This document shows positions 49,300-61,335 of a DNA stretch of 64,000 nucleotides, piece after piece (within the stretch, counting starts at the first letter, position 1; each line of letters starts with the position of its first letter). The DNA lies in contig NW_021167081.1 of the NCBI RefSeq assembly GCF_003711515.1, forward strand, positions 3,714,483 to 3,778,482, in the 5' to 3' direction. The notes below the pieces were generated by a model. It was not told the origin of the DNA. It saw only the letters and a list, made by a program, of their open reading frames with translations, and searched no databases. The position numbers and the translations under genes are program-made. The DNA comes from Sodiomyces alkalinus F11. Its lineage: Eukaryota; Ascomycota; Sordariomycetes; Glomerellales; Plectosphaerellaceae.

Positions 49300-51480
49300 C
49301 CTACTACTTAAAGCCCCATTTCCTAATCTCTATTACTAATCGCTCTCCCTACAACTAATATTATACCCCTATTCCCTTAACTATACCTATATATACTACC
49401 CTTAAGCCTACTATACGTAAATTCCTCGTCCGGAAAGAAAAGACTAATACTATACCTGTTACTAGAAGAGTAAGTTCAAGACACTAAGTTAACGGCGTTA
49501 AGAGCCCCACTAGAAAAACCCCTAATAAAGAAAAACGTAATATCATAACGACGATAGCGATAATAATAACGAAAACCGGAAAATCCGGGGATTCCCTAGC
49601 TTTATTAGCCTAATTAAGCGACTACCGGCCGCTACCTATAAATCTTATTCTTCTTATAAGGCCTTTATCGGTGGATAGGTCCGTGGAGTCTACTCGTATA
49701 GAGTAGAAAACGGATTATTATAAAAAAAAAAAAAAAAGATAAGAAGATAAGCTATAAGAAGACCTCCTCTTATACCTTTTTCCCCCTAACCTTACTACCT
49801 ATTCCCCTAATCGGACCTATTATAAAGTTCTCGTAAAAAGATTAAAAGCCCTAATTACTAGGGAATATCGTTTCTTAGAAATCCTATTTATCTATTAGAG
49901 TTATATTATCTAGATAATTAGCTATCTAATTCCTTTCCCTATAAGCCACTTAGTAAACCACGTACCTATCCTTACCACCTATTCCCCTGATTATAAAATA
50001 CCCTATTAAGTAAATAACTTAGTTTTTGGGTTAGGGTCGCTTTTCTAGTTACCTTCCTCCGGGCCGTATTTCTCGGAAACCCGGCGCTAGACTTAAGCCC
50101 CCTTAAGGAGCGGAATAGTCTAGTAGATAACTATTTCCTCCCGGTTAGGCACCTCCTTAGCATTACGGATAATATTATAATACTTATCCACCTCCTTCCT
50201 TTACTAAGCTAAGAGTACTAGGATAAGACTAAGTAAGCTATTGTAAGCCGTACCGATCTTACCGCTATAAGCCTAGCGTATCTAGCGAGCGATCTTATAG
50301 CCTATAGCGGTTATATTAACTAGGAAAATACTAGTCCGAGGAGAGTGAATCGGGTATTATTTATCGTTATAGAAAGACTATAGTAGTACTAAGTTATCCT
50401 TAGGGAGGGGATAATAGTATTTAAAGCCGGGGTAATTACTATCAGGCTAGCTGATCTTATACTTGGACTATTAGAACTCCTTATAAAGGCCCTTATCTCG
50501 GAATATATAAGTAGACTTATAGAATAAATAGTTAGCGTAGTCGGGGAAGCGAGGATTCTATGGTAGGGAGACGCACTTATAGAATAGGTACGTGATCTTA
50601 TTATTAGCCCGATCTATTATAGCTATCTAGCGTTCTTCGTAGTACTAGCAGGGCACCTTATTAACTACGCTATATACCTATACAATAATTGCCCTAGCGG
50701 CGTAAGGCCTCGTCACGACCTTTATAATATACTCTTTCTAGGGGCCCGCGAGGTTCTTAGCTATAAAGATACGATAACAGAATAAAGGCGTCTTAAAGAA
50801 GTCGTGTATCTCCCTAAATAAAGTCTATTCTATATCCTGGTTAGCGATATTTAATAAGGTATTCTAAAACCGGTTTATAATGGTAAGCCGGGTATCTAAA
50901 TTAACGACCGAAGATAGGAGGTTGAGCTCGACGTATAAAACACCGCCCTTACTAGCTACTTCGAACTAACCGATATGGGTATTAACCTTAGCACCGAAGT
51001 TAGTAGTCCCTGATTAGGGTAACTACGAGAAATAGGGAAAGAAAAACTTATAGTTATATTTATAGGCGTTACCTAAACGTTATACTTATTAGGAGTACCC
51101 TTTATTAGACGCGTCTTAGGCTAAAACCACGGAATAGGCTTAACGGACTCTTACCTATTAACGGCCTTCTTATGTTTATACGGCTCCGCCTTATTTAATA
51201 TTCTAATTATATGCTTAGAGGCTATAGTATATGTTTAAGAAGTTTAGGAAGTTAAGAAGTTATAGTGCTATCTAAGAGGTATCTAAAGAAGTGACGAAGT
51301 TACTTAAAAGAAGAAGAACGAGGAGCCGGGGACCCTATAACTTTTATACTTAAAAGACTAGTAAGTAGAGGTATTAACGGTATAGCTTATAGCTTTTATA
51401 AGTTAGAGGAGGCGTTACTAATAAATTAATCACGACTATTCGACCTGTCTTTATAGCTATTTAAAGCTGCCTCCTCTTAT
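49300..51480 (+). pseudogene. Unrecognised ORF3 of element C
   Basis: A coherent plus-strand frame (codon starts at positions = 2 mod 3) of roughly 700 codons in which almost all stops are TAG/TAA of RIP type. The N-terminal part is basic (FLVRKEKTNTIPVTRRVSS, a Lys run encoded by the A-tract at about 49,724-49,738). The middle is helix-like and hydrophobic (LADLILGLLELLIKALISEY, about 50,440-50,500) and includes LAGHLINYAIYLYNNCPSGV (about 50,648-50,707), then an acidic segment and FLCLYGSALFNILIICLEA (about 51,168-51,225). No RT, nuclease, envelope or transposase motif was recognised. Lying between integrase and the Ulp1-like frame on the same strand, it is probably an accessory gene of the element; capture of an unrelated element cannot be excluded. 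Confidence 0.5.
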
Positions 51481-51979
51481 TTCCCTTTATTATAGAATCA
51501 CGACTCCGCCTACTACCTAATAATAAACTAAGAGCCTTATCCGATATTTACTAGCTAATTATAGTAAGCGTTAAAACTAGCTAGCTAATTATAGTAAGCG
51601 TTTCTAACGTCGATTTCCTAATTTAGCACCCTCTTTCCGATTTACGAAGACTACCTTTATCACGACTTAGGAAATAACCTCCTTTAACGACTAAAAGACT
51701 ATTCGGGCTATAATTATAAGCTAAGGACTCTTACTTTAAGGAGAGAGCCTTTAAGCGACGCCCTCGGAGGATAAATAGGACCCTTTGTAGCCTTAATCCT
51801 GATCTTCCCCTTCGATATATCCTTATAGACTCCGGCTTACCTATCCTTTCTCTATTATATCTACCCCCTTTTTCAATATTTTAACCTCCCTATCTCCTTA
51901 ACGCCCCTCCCTCCCCCCCTTTTGTTTTCTTTTTTTTTATAAGGAACTATTACTAAAGACCCTGATTAGGGTAATATAA

Positions 51980-54060
51980 GTAACCGTAAACGCCAGAACC
52001 CGTAAGCATTAACGCTATAGCCGCTAATAACTTAGTAGACTACTAGGTCACCGCCCCTAAGAGCTTAGACCTAAATAAGGGCGTTTAACCTAAGGGATAA
52101 ACCGCTATTAAACTAAGCACTAGGCCTTTTAAGGAGTATAACCCTAAAAAGAGTAGATAGGTATTTTTAGTAAGTGGTGTACTATACCGCCTTTTTAAGG
52201 CTATAGATAATAAAGCCTTTTATACTGGGTTTAAAGCTATCTTAAAGGACGGCCAGTAAATAGTTTAGGGACTCCTAGATAAGAATAAGCATAACGGGTT
52301 AGACGTAGAGGCCGTAGAGCTCGCTGTATTATAATCGCCTTTAATAATCTTATATAATAAAGAATATTTTAAGGTCCGTTCTATCTTAATATCGGCCTAC
52401 CGGTTACGTAAAGATATTAAGGCCGATAGATACTAAGAGAAGAGTATTATAGAAGAAGTGATAAGTGCGGTGCTTAGCTATAGGTAAGGGGATTTAAGGC
52501 CTACGGTATTCTTTAATAAGATTCCGTGCTAGGGCATAGATACTAAGGGTAAGGCGGAGTTTATAACTCTCTCTAGTAAGGCGCGGTAGCGTGCTAAAAC
52601 TAGCCGCTTTATCCCTATAATCTACTATATTAACGGTAATTAGTTTATTAGCCTGATTATCGACTAGAAGACTTAGATTATATATAGATATAATAGTATA
52701 TAGTCTAACGGTAAAGGAGAACAACGCCTCCTTAAAGTCGCCCGCCTTATAATAATATAGATAATTTCTATCGGAGCTCGTAAGGAAGCCGTTAATAGTA
52801 TAGCTAAGAAGTTCCATATTATCCCTAGCCCTATATAGCTAGACTATTATTTATATAGTCCCTTTATTATAGCATAGATTAAAGCTTTAGTCTAAGAAGG
52901 ATACTTATTCCCTTAGAGCTCTAAGATTTATAGATTTACTTAAGGCCGTTATTACGGCAATAATATAGGGGAATATACTCGGTGTATTAAGGAAGGCTAG
53001 GTGATTTATATTAGTGAACTCTTCGGCTTTAGTTATTATATAGAACTAGCTATAAAGCCTATAACACCGCCTCCTAAGGCCCCTAAAATAACTGCATTCT
53101 AGCCTATTCATAAGACTAAGAAGTGGATATCGGTTAACCCGTTTAAGGGTCCTAAGACTTCTAAGACGCCTAAAGTTAAGGAAGAGTCTATTAACCTTAC
53201 TAGTTCCCTTAATCCCGAGATTATAGACCTTACTAATACGTCCGACTAGAGTTTTTAGGACCTCTTAGTATTATCCGATAATAGTAGTAACGTCGACGAC
53301 GTAGGTCTTAGTAGTCTTAAGCTCTAGACACCTAAGGGTAAGAAAGTAGTAAAGTAAACGCCGCCGACTATTAAGAAAACGCCGCCCCCGAAGATGCCTA
53401 AGATACCTATAACGTCTAAGACTCCTAAGGCGGCGCCTAAGCCCGCTATAGTCTTAAAGAAAAGGAGCTATGATATCTAAGAAAAATAGGAAGAGGGGGT
53501 AAAGTATTAGGCTAAGGGCACGGAGATATCTTATTACCTGCTTTACTATAGACTCGTAGATATACGGCCTTTAGCTAAGCGCGTTAGTCCTATTAGGCCG
53601 AGCCTGTATACTAAGGAAGAATAGGTCAAGTCCTTTAATAACCTATACCGAGTAGGCCTCCGTAACGTAGTGGCTAATAGCGCGCTATATCTACCGCCGC
53701 CTTAGGCTATACCTTAGGAAGGATAGCTTCGATATAACGCGGGGATTAAATCGGAGGCAGATAAAGCTACCGCTAACTAAGAGGCTAGGAAGGCTAATAA
53801 GCCTAACTATATAGTCGGAGGAAGAACCTTACGAAAGCGTAAGTAGAGGTATATATAGAGGATTAGATAAAAGACGTCCTAAGGAAATAGTCGATAAAGA
53901 TAGTAAAGGAATAGTATATACGGAGGAACCAGAATTAAGAGGATCCTTAATTAGGTATATATAGAGGACGGGGTAATTAGAGGAATAAGGGTATACGATA
54001 GCTTTTTACTTAGTTTATTTACTTATATCTGCTTATTTTTAGGAGTTATCTACGCTACGA
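51980..54060 (+). pseudogene. Ulp1/C48-type cysteine-peptidase-like ORF4 of element C
   Basis: One plus-strand frame (codon starts divisible by 3) of about 690 codons with RIP-type stops. The peptidase core is at 52,620-52,870: INGN-stop-F (Trp position is the TAG at 52641), IYRYNSI with Asn at 52692-52694, and stop-LDYYLYSPF at 52836-52865. Mapped on yeast Ulp1 (His514-Trp, Asp531, Gln574, Cys580), spacings are 18 codons His-Asp, 54 Asp-Cys and 6 Gln-Cys, against 17, 49 and 6. Gln is TAG, Cys is TAT and Asp is AAT, all RIP-type changes; the His site is AAT (Asn), not explained by RIP. A Lys/Pro/Thr/Ser-rich tail (about 53,080-53,470) and a basic end (RTLRKRK, about 53,820) follow. Such enzymes cleave SUMO-like modifiers. 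Confidence 0.62.
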
Positions 54061-54089
54061 GGGCGTAAATAAGATAACTAGGGCCGTGC

Positions 54090-54449
54090 TATAACCGTGT
54101 AGATACAGTGTTAGTGTGGTATCAGTAGCCGGTTATATAACCCCCTTTTCGAGGCTGCTAGACCTATATCCTATATATATATTAAAGGGATATGTATAGG
54201 ATATCCCCGGCGAGGGACTATTATTTAATTATTATCCTCTTTTATAATTACTTATTCTATATTTAAGGTATCTTTATAGTTTAACTTACGTGACCCTGAT
54301 CAGAATAGTGACTACCGATCTACTTCTTCGCTAAAGGTTGTAGCAGTGTTGGTTATGTTTTGGTTATGTATCGTGGGTTAGCTGGACTGACCTCTTTGTC
54401 TGATCTTTGTCTTAACGATCTGGTGCTACCATGTCTTTATCCAGTTACA
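54090..54449 (+). repeat. 3' LTR of element C
   Basis: 360 bp, TATAACCGTGTAG ... CCAGTTACA. Its last 150 bp retain many TG/CA dinucleotides and are less RIP-mutated than its first half and than the 5' LTR. Its 3' half recurs in the mosaic LTR at 61,565-61,794. Confidence 0.8.
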
Positions 54450-55640
54450 ATAGTTACTATAAAAGCCTAAGAAACTATAGTATATATAGAACTTAAGATA
54501 AATATAGGCTAGTATAGTAAGTAAGATAATATAATAAACGAGCTAATCTGTAAAATTCTCCACGGACGGCCTACGGAAAATAGTAAGGAGCTAGCTCGCC
54601 GTATACTAATAGTCTAGGAGTTCCTCGGTATAGTATATACGGGTAAGGGATTAACGCTCGCGCTATCTAATAAACGTGCTATGCCTATCGATCCCGTAGC
54701 GGAATAACCGGCTAAATATATTATCGGCTCTTCCGAGGCAGAGAAAACTATAAGGGATATTATTAAGAACTTCTCTAATAGGCTACGCGTAGCGGGTATT
54801 CAGCCCGAAGAAGAAACTAGTACTAAGGACGAGTAGACTATCGTTATTATACGCTAGTATACACACGCTATCGCTTTACCTATTCTGGTAGCTAAATTTA
54901 TTCTTCCTATGCTTAGGGACGGACTAGCTAAGAAAAAGGTATAGAACGCTATAGACCTGCCCCTGCTCCTGATAATATAGCGCTTAGGGCGTATAGTAGT
55001 AGTCGCGGCGCTCGCCGCGGATAGCGAGCTTACCAAAACACACCGTAATACCTTAGTTAACCTCCTTACCGCTGACTAGATAAAGATATTAGTATCGTCC
55101 GCTACTATATAGCCTTATAGGCTATATAGGCTAACCGTAACATGGCTAAGCTAGAGGAAGTATACGCCGCGGATAAAGCTAAGATTAAGGCCCGTGCCAC
55201 GGAGTTTACTATAAACGCAATTACTCTTACTCTGGATATATTACTAGGTTAATAGGGTATCCCGGCTATTAAGCCTTAGTCCGTCGCGGACGATAAGGAG
55301 ATTATTATACTAGACTAACTATACGAATAGGTAAGCTAGATACTAGGACTGAAGGTACTTTACTAGGGCACGCGATAAGCGAGGAAATACCCGGGATAAT
55401 AAGTTTCTTTTTTATCTATTATTTACCTGTATTAGGATATACCCGATATACTACTTACGTTTAGGAAACGGACAGGACTATACTAGAGAATATATAGGGT
55501 ACGAAGGTAGTAATAGCGGTCCCTATTAGGGCGCCGCCTTATTAGAATAACTTTTCCTTCTTCTTTTCCTTTTTATTAACCCTAATTATACCGCGGTTTA
55601 CTAGCGTAACCGCGACGCGCCTTAAGTAAGGCTATTATAG
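54450..55640 (+). pseudogene. Gag/ORF1-like fragment, RIP-degraded
   Basis: Plus-strand frames with RIP-type stops: ICKILHGRPTENSKELARRI (about 54,550-54,610), SSEAEKTIRDIIKNFSNRLR (about 54,730-54,790), NMAKLEEVYAADKAKIKARA (about 55,139-55,199) and GIPAIKP (about 55,258). It is charged and helical, without a visible zinc knuckle. It lies upstream of a plus-strand LINE RT and could be its ORF1, but a frame link is not shown. Confidence 0.4.
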
Positions 55641-55652
55641 TTACCGGGGAAA

Positions 55653-55915
55653 TATCGCACGTTAAATAGGCACTTGAATAATCTACTTAGTAGAGCAGAA
55701 ATCTCATGTGTGTGTATTATGTTAAGTTATATCTGGGAGAGTCTCTTATACCCTTAATTTGGGTGGTGAAGACTCTGTTATGGGTACTAAGTTATTTGGA
55801 TCCTATCCGGTCTTTTCCGGTATCCGCCCCTATTATATCCGAAGCCCTTAGTTATAGCGTGGATCCCCCCTGGATCCCCTATAGACCACGTCGTGGTTCG
55901 TGTGTCTATACGATA
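55653..55915. repeat. LTR, family E copy 2 (263 bp)
   Basis: Homologous to 41310-41596 over its whole length but lacking about 22 bp that the first copy has near 41,500. Ends are TATCGCA and TACGATA. Flanks GGAAA and GCAAA agree at four of five bases, so the target duplication is doubtful. Confidence 0.75.
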
Positions 55916-55929
55916 GCAAAGCTAGCGAA

Positions 55930-56450
55930 ACGTAGGGCTTTATCGGCCGGGGCATTTAATACGCCCTAGAATCTACCGGGAATACTAGGGTGTACTATAA
56001 GGTACCCTAGCGGTTCTATAGTATAAGCTATGGCACCTATTGGGTATACTATAAGTACCTTTAGGATGTATTATAGCTTCCCTAGGGTATAATTAGTGAA
56101 CGCCGGGGAATCCTCCGGGTTCCTATACGTAAGAGCCGAGGATTCCACGGGGTTTACTCGTGGAATACTTAAGTCCCGGGGGCGCGCCACCTTGATTAGA
56201 CCAAGACATCTTTATTACACCTTATTTACTATAGTAAAGGTCACCTCTTAAATCCTGGGTTCCCTAGGTCTAATAGTGCTAGCTATCCAGAGTCGTGCCC
56301 AGTCAGGGCATATTAAATCCTAGATCCTTCTAGGTCCCATAGTACTGGCTGGCTGGGGATTCGCCCGGTTGGGGTATATTAATACTATTTATATAAGAGG
56401 TTACGGAAAAGAAGGTTTAGTAGGTTATATAATACATAGTAAAGTAAAAG
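55930..56450. other. Non-coding stretch with a 65/66-bp tandem pair
   Basis: Units at 56250-56314 and 56315-56380 both start AAATCCT and end GGGCATATT/GGGGTATATT, with matching landmarks between (CTAGGTC, AGTRCTRGCT). GGGTGTACTATAAGGTACC (about 55,989) and GGGTATACTATAAGTACC (about 56,041) form another direct repeat pair. It could be the promoter/5' UTR of the following LINE. No gene seen. Confidence 0.45.
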
Positions 56451-58470
56451 GCACCCGGAGAGGATAGCCTACTAAACAGGTTCCTACTCGCTTATAGCTA
56501 GCGACTCTTTAAGAGGCTAGTATAACTCTCCTCTATAAGCCTTATGGCCGTATATTTCCCGTAACGATACCGTACCGCTAAGGTAATAATACTTAAGAAA
56601 CCTGGTAAACTAAAGGAAGCTTTTATAATAGCCTCGGGGTAGCGACTAATATTACTCCTAAGCGCTATAAGAAAAGTCCTTTAGAAGATACTAGTAAGGA
56701 CAATCGTAAGCGAGGCGGAGGAGTACTAGCCCCTCCTTACCGGATTAATAAATACTAGAAGATACCGCGATATAATAGTAGCGGTTAGGGCTATTATAGA
56801 GGGAGTATACGCTATATAGGTGTATAGCAGGGCTATAGTATAGTTAAAGCTTAATATCTAAGGAGCCTTTAATATAGTACTGCACTATAAACTCCTTAAG
56901 GTCCTTACCTAGTATAGCTTCCCGGACGAGGTTATAAAATAGACCCACTTATATCTTATAGCGCGCACGGCGCGCCAACGCTTTAACTGTCATATAGCGT
57001 ACTAGGTAGATATCTAGGCGGGAGTCCCCTAGGGATTACCCCTTTCCCTAATCCTCTTTATATTATTTATCGGGACGCTTTACCAAAAACTATTCCGGAT
57101 ACCGCGAGTTACGGTAATCGGCTTCGCTAATAATATAAATATCCTAGCTTTTAGATATAATAAGGCCGCGCTATAGGCATACCTTAAGCGGGCATAGGTA
57201 GTTTACTAGAGCTGGTTATAAAGGAGCGGACTATAATTTAAGCCACAGAAACATAAGCTTCTTTACTTTATAAGAAAACACGACCCGCTATTACTTTAGT
57301 TAGGCCTTAAAGGCGTACCGGCGCTATAAATAAAAGAGATAAAGATCCAAGGGTGTATCCTTAACTAGAAGCTTATATTCGGCCCCTATATCCGGAGACT
57401 TAAAGCTAGACTCTTTACCTAGAAATACGCCCTTATGCGCCTTATAGTATTAGCGTGGGACTATTATATCGGGGACGCGCGTAAGCTATACTAAATAGTA
57501 GTCCGGAGCGCTATACTCTACACGGCCCTGGCTTTCTATACAATAACGGGAAAAAAGGAGAAGCTAAGCGGAGTACAAAAATGATTAGGCAATAAGTAGG
57601 CGTAATACCTATATATCGTTACTAGCACCTACGAGGCCACGGCTATAAAGGTAATAAAGATAAAGGTAGGAGTCCCCCCCCTTAACTTGTACTATAACGC
57701 CCTAACCGCGTAAGTACTGCTATAAGTAAAGGGTACTTAGATAAAGTAAGCGATACTTTAGGTATAATAAGTAGCTAAAGCGGCTATACAGCGAAGAAAA
57801 CGCGGGAGAGGGGTTAGGCCTTACCCGAGACCCTAGGGGGCCTAAAAGTGGGAAGTCGAGTCCTGGCTCCTCGGGAGGGAACTAGCCTAGCGCCTTTAAG
57901 AGGAATAAATATACCGGTAAAAACGCACCTCGCCACGCTAATATACTAGTATAGTCGTAACGTAAACGCCCTAGTTTAATCGTATAGCGCTTAGGAAGTA
58001 TAAAGGCCTTACGCAACTAAAGAGTTTTATCCTTACCTAGATTTAAATAAAGACGATACGCGTTCGCCACTTCCTCTTTATAAAAGGCGTGCTGGATATA
58101 ACGACGCCGCGCTACTTTTACGCCGATAAAGGGCTAGGGATAGCGGAATATACCGCGTTAAAGTGCCGGGATATATTAGTAAAGATATAAGAACACCTCG
58201 CGGTCGATATAGGTATACGCCTAGTAATAAAACAGGACTAGCTCTTAGCGCTCCGGAGTAAGGGAGCCACGGGAAAGGTCGCCAAAAGGTTTCTATAAAC
58301 CGGACGCCTTCCGGACTTCCGTCTAGTATAGTAACTAGAATCAGAGGCGTAGTAAAGGCCCTATAGCGTAAGAACCTCGGGTATATACACGGGGGGAGAT
58401 AAAGACGGATATAAAAAGGATAAGTAAATAACAAGTAAGACTTTATTGATATAGCCATGATATAGCCGCG
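56450..58470 (+). mobile_element. LINE RT region, third lineage, plus strand
   Basis: Plus-strand RT: VIILKKPGKLKEAFIIASG (about 56,590-56,640), RPI-type block, DIQ/GAFN segment (about 56,850-56,875), AGVP-stop-GLPLSLILFILF (57,017-57,075, the QGSP box with Gln turned to stop), and GFANNINIL at 57120-57146, the FADD box with both Asp turned to Asn. Downstream is HFLFIKGVLDITTPRYFYAD (about 58,066-58,125) and a Cys/His-poor remnant of the C-terminal zinc-binding module. No endonuclease or RNase H was found. A minus-strand open stretch (58078-58458) is a shadow of this domain. Confidence 0.78.
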
Positions 58471-59817
58471 CTACGCGGCAGTCGCTACCTACTCCACCTC
58501 TTCTATATACTTATCGGAGCCGTTAAAGCTAATCGCGCCCCTATCCACTACGTTAATCTTAACCATATCCTTATCCTCGGTTACGGAAGCGGTAGGCTTA
58601 CTAGACGATAGAATAGGAATTTTCTACGACGCGTATTAGTAGCGGGGTTAATACGGGGGAGGCATAGGGGAGGCGCGGGGTAACCTATAAGATAAATATG
58701 GATAGCCTTTAATATCTTGCTATTACGAGCGCACTTATAGCGCTACGCCGGCGTAGCGAATAAACTAGTATTATTAGCCTAGTATAGGGCGGTATAGTAT
58801 ACTCGGAGAGTATAAGACTAATAAGTAGTGGCCTATTTATACTTATGAATATTCTGTGGTAGGGTTAGTAGCGTGGACGTAGTATATATAGTACGATAAA
58901 GAGGCGGGAAATCTATAAAAGGTATTAGCTTCTTATATGCGTCGGCTATAACGTCGATAAGGGTATTAACGATATCCTAGTAAAAGAAAGGGATCTCATA
59001 AGAGAATTAGCGGAGTAAGGACGTAGCTAGGATATAACGGGGACAAACCGGCGTATAGTCTTAAATACAATAGTTATTATTAATATACTTTATATAATAG
59101 GCTTTAGATCCTAAGTCGGGTTAGTAGAACACGGTATAAAGCGGGGGCGTAGCGGGGGCGTAGCGAGGATATAATAGGATTAGTTACTGGGCAGATTCTT
59201 ATACGGGGCGGTTAGAAGGTCCCGGGCTAATAACACGATATATAAGATATAAGGAGATAAACGGAGTATAGACTTAGACTATACCGGGTTAGAACAGGAA
59301 ATAAGGACGTAGAGCGGGCGCTACGATAACGGCGCAGGGGACTTACAGTTAAGGACTTAGGGGCAGCCGGTCCTTTACCCTTCTAGGCGCCGGAACCGGC
59401 TCTTCCTTTAATAACGGTAGTCTTATTAGTGGGTATCTAAGGGGAGAAGGAGAGTTCGACTAAGGCGGGCGTTACGAGAGCAGAGCGGTAATAGCGCGAG
59501 GACGGCGTAACCCGGGATCCTATAGGATCCCCTATACTATAGCCGAATAGCACCGGGGGTATCCTATATAGGAGTACTCTAAGGCCGTACTTATACCGTA
59601 CCGACTACGCGAAACTTACCTTGAAAATAATCGCTTAAAGAAAGAAAAAAAGAAAAACAGAAAAAAAAAGAGCAAAAAAGGGAGGTTTATAAAAAAAGGG
59701 GGCGGTAGATTAGCCTTATAAGTTACTATACCTACTAAAGAATCGTAGCCACGTCTAGTTTATACTCTAGCGCCTGCCCCGGGGAGCCTATATAGCGCGA
59801 GAAAGGGAGGCACGCGG
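58471..59817 (-). other. RIP-degraded repeat, gag/ORF1-like frame on the minus strand
   Basis: Minus-strand remnants such as SVTEDKDMVKINVVDRGAIS (about 58,530-58,590) next to GSDKYIEEVE, followed upstream by Pro/Arg/Tyr-rich sequence to about 59,450. A 12-bp direct repeat GCGGGGGCGTAG occurs at about 59,142 and 59,154. A-rich, RIP-immune runs lie at 59,636-59,700. The family was not identified. Confidence 0.35.
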
Positions 59818-60074
59818 TATAACCGCGCAGATCTATTACTAGGGTCAGGATAACTAATCAGGTCGGCCGCACGTTTTCTAACCAATCAGGTTAGGGGACC
59901 GCACCGGTCAATCGGGTCAAAGAGATACACGTGAACAATCTGGATTATAGAAGGACCGTTTTATCCGATCTTTCCTATATCTAGATTTTCATCTATTCAT
60001 CCATTTTTAGATTAACAACGACAACAATCATTATTTTTAACGCTCTAGTACTAGAACGTCCCTGCATAGTTATA
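59818..60074. repeat. Solo LTR, family B (257 bp)
   Basis: TATAACCGCGCAG ... GTTATA, homologous to 19036-19280 and 23133-23377, with GCGG directly on both sides (59814-59817 and 60075-60078), a perfect 4-bp target duplication. There is no interior, so it is the product of LTR-LTR recombination. Confidence 0.88.
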
Positions 60075-60156
60075 GCGGCTATATAAGGGCTACTATAAAT
60101 AGTAGGTTTATAAGGACGGTTTATAAATAAATAATAAATAAAGGAAGGACTAGGAG

Positions 60157-60187
60157 GGGGGCGGGCGCGCCCCCGCCCCTATAAAAG
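60157..60187 (+). promoter_or_regulatory. GC-rich palindrome directly followed by a TATA box
   Basis: GGGGCGGG (60158-60165) and CCCGCCCC (60172-60179) form an 8-bp inverted repeat around CGCGCC; TATAAAAG follows at once (60180-60187). It looks like a GC-box plus core promoter pointing right, but no gene is recognisable downstream. It may be a relic promoter or chance. Confidence 0.3.

Positions 60188-61335
<1,148 letters not shown>

Larger units (their letters stand above)
39879..54449 (+). mobile_element. Family C Ty3/Gypsy-type LTR retrotransposon, 14.6 kb, with two extra 3' ORFs
   Basis: Bounded by LTRs of 359 bp (39879-40237) and 360 bp (54090-54449) in the same orientation, starting TGTAAC/TATAAC and ending GTTATA/GTTACA. 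Interior order on the plus strand: gag with zinc knuckle, aspartic protease, RT, RNase H, integrase, an unrecognised ORF and a Ulp1-like ORF. A solo LTR of another family sits at 41310-41596. The length is well above the 5-8 kb usual for fungal Gypsy elements. The flanks give TTAG and ATAG, an imperfect duplication, and the 3' flank is not clearly the continuation of the 5' LINE, so the outer junctions remain uncertain. Confidence 0.75.

Noticed and set aside
49724..49738. A-run as the poly(A) tail of a retroposed element
   Set aside because: No target duplication or LINE/SINE body precedes it; it fits as a Lys run within ORF3 of element C.
58078..58458. 126-codon minus-strand open stretch
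   Set aside because: It lies opposite the C-terminal part of the plus-strand LINE ORF2, whose conserved residues can be read on the plus strand.
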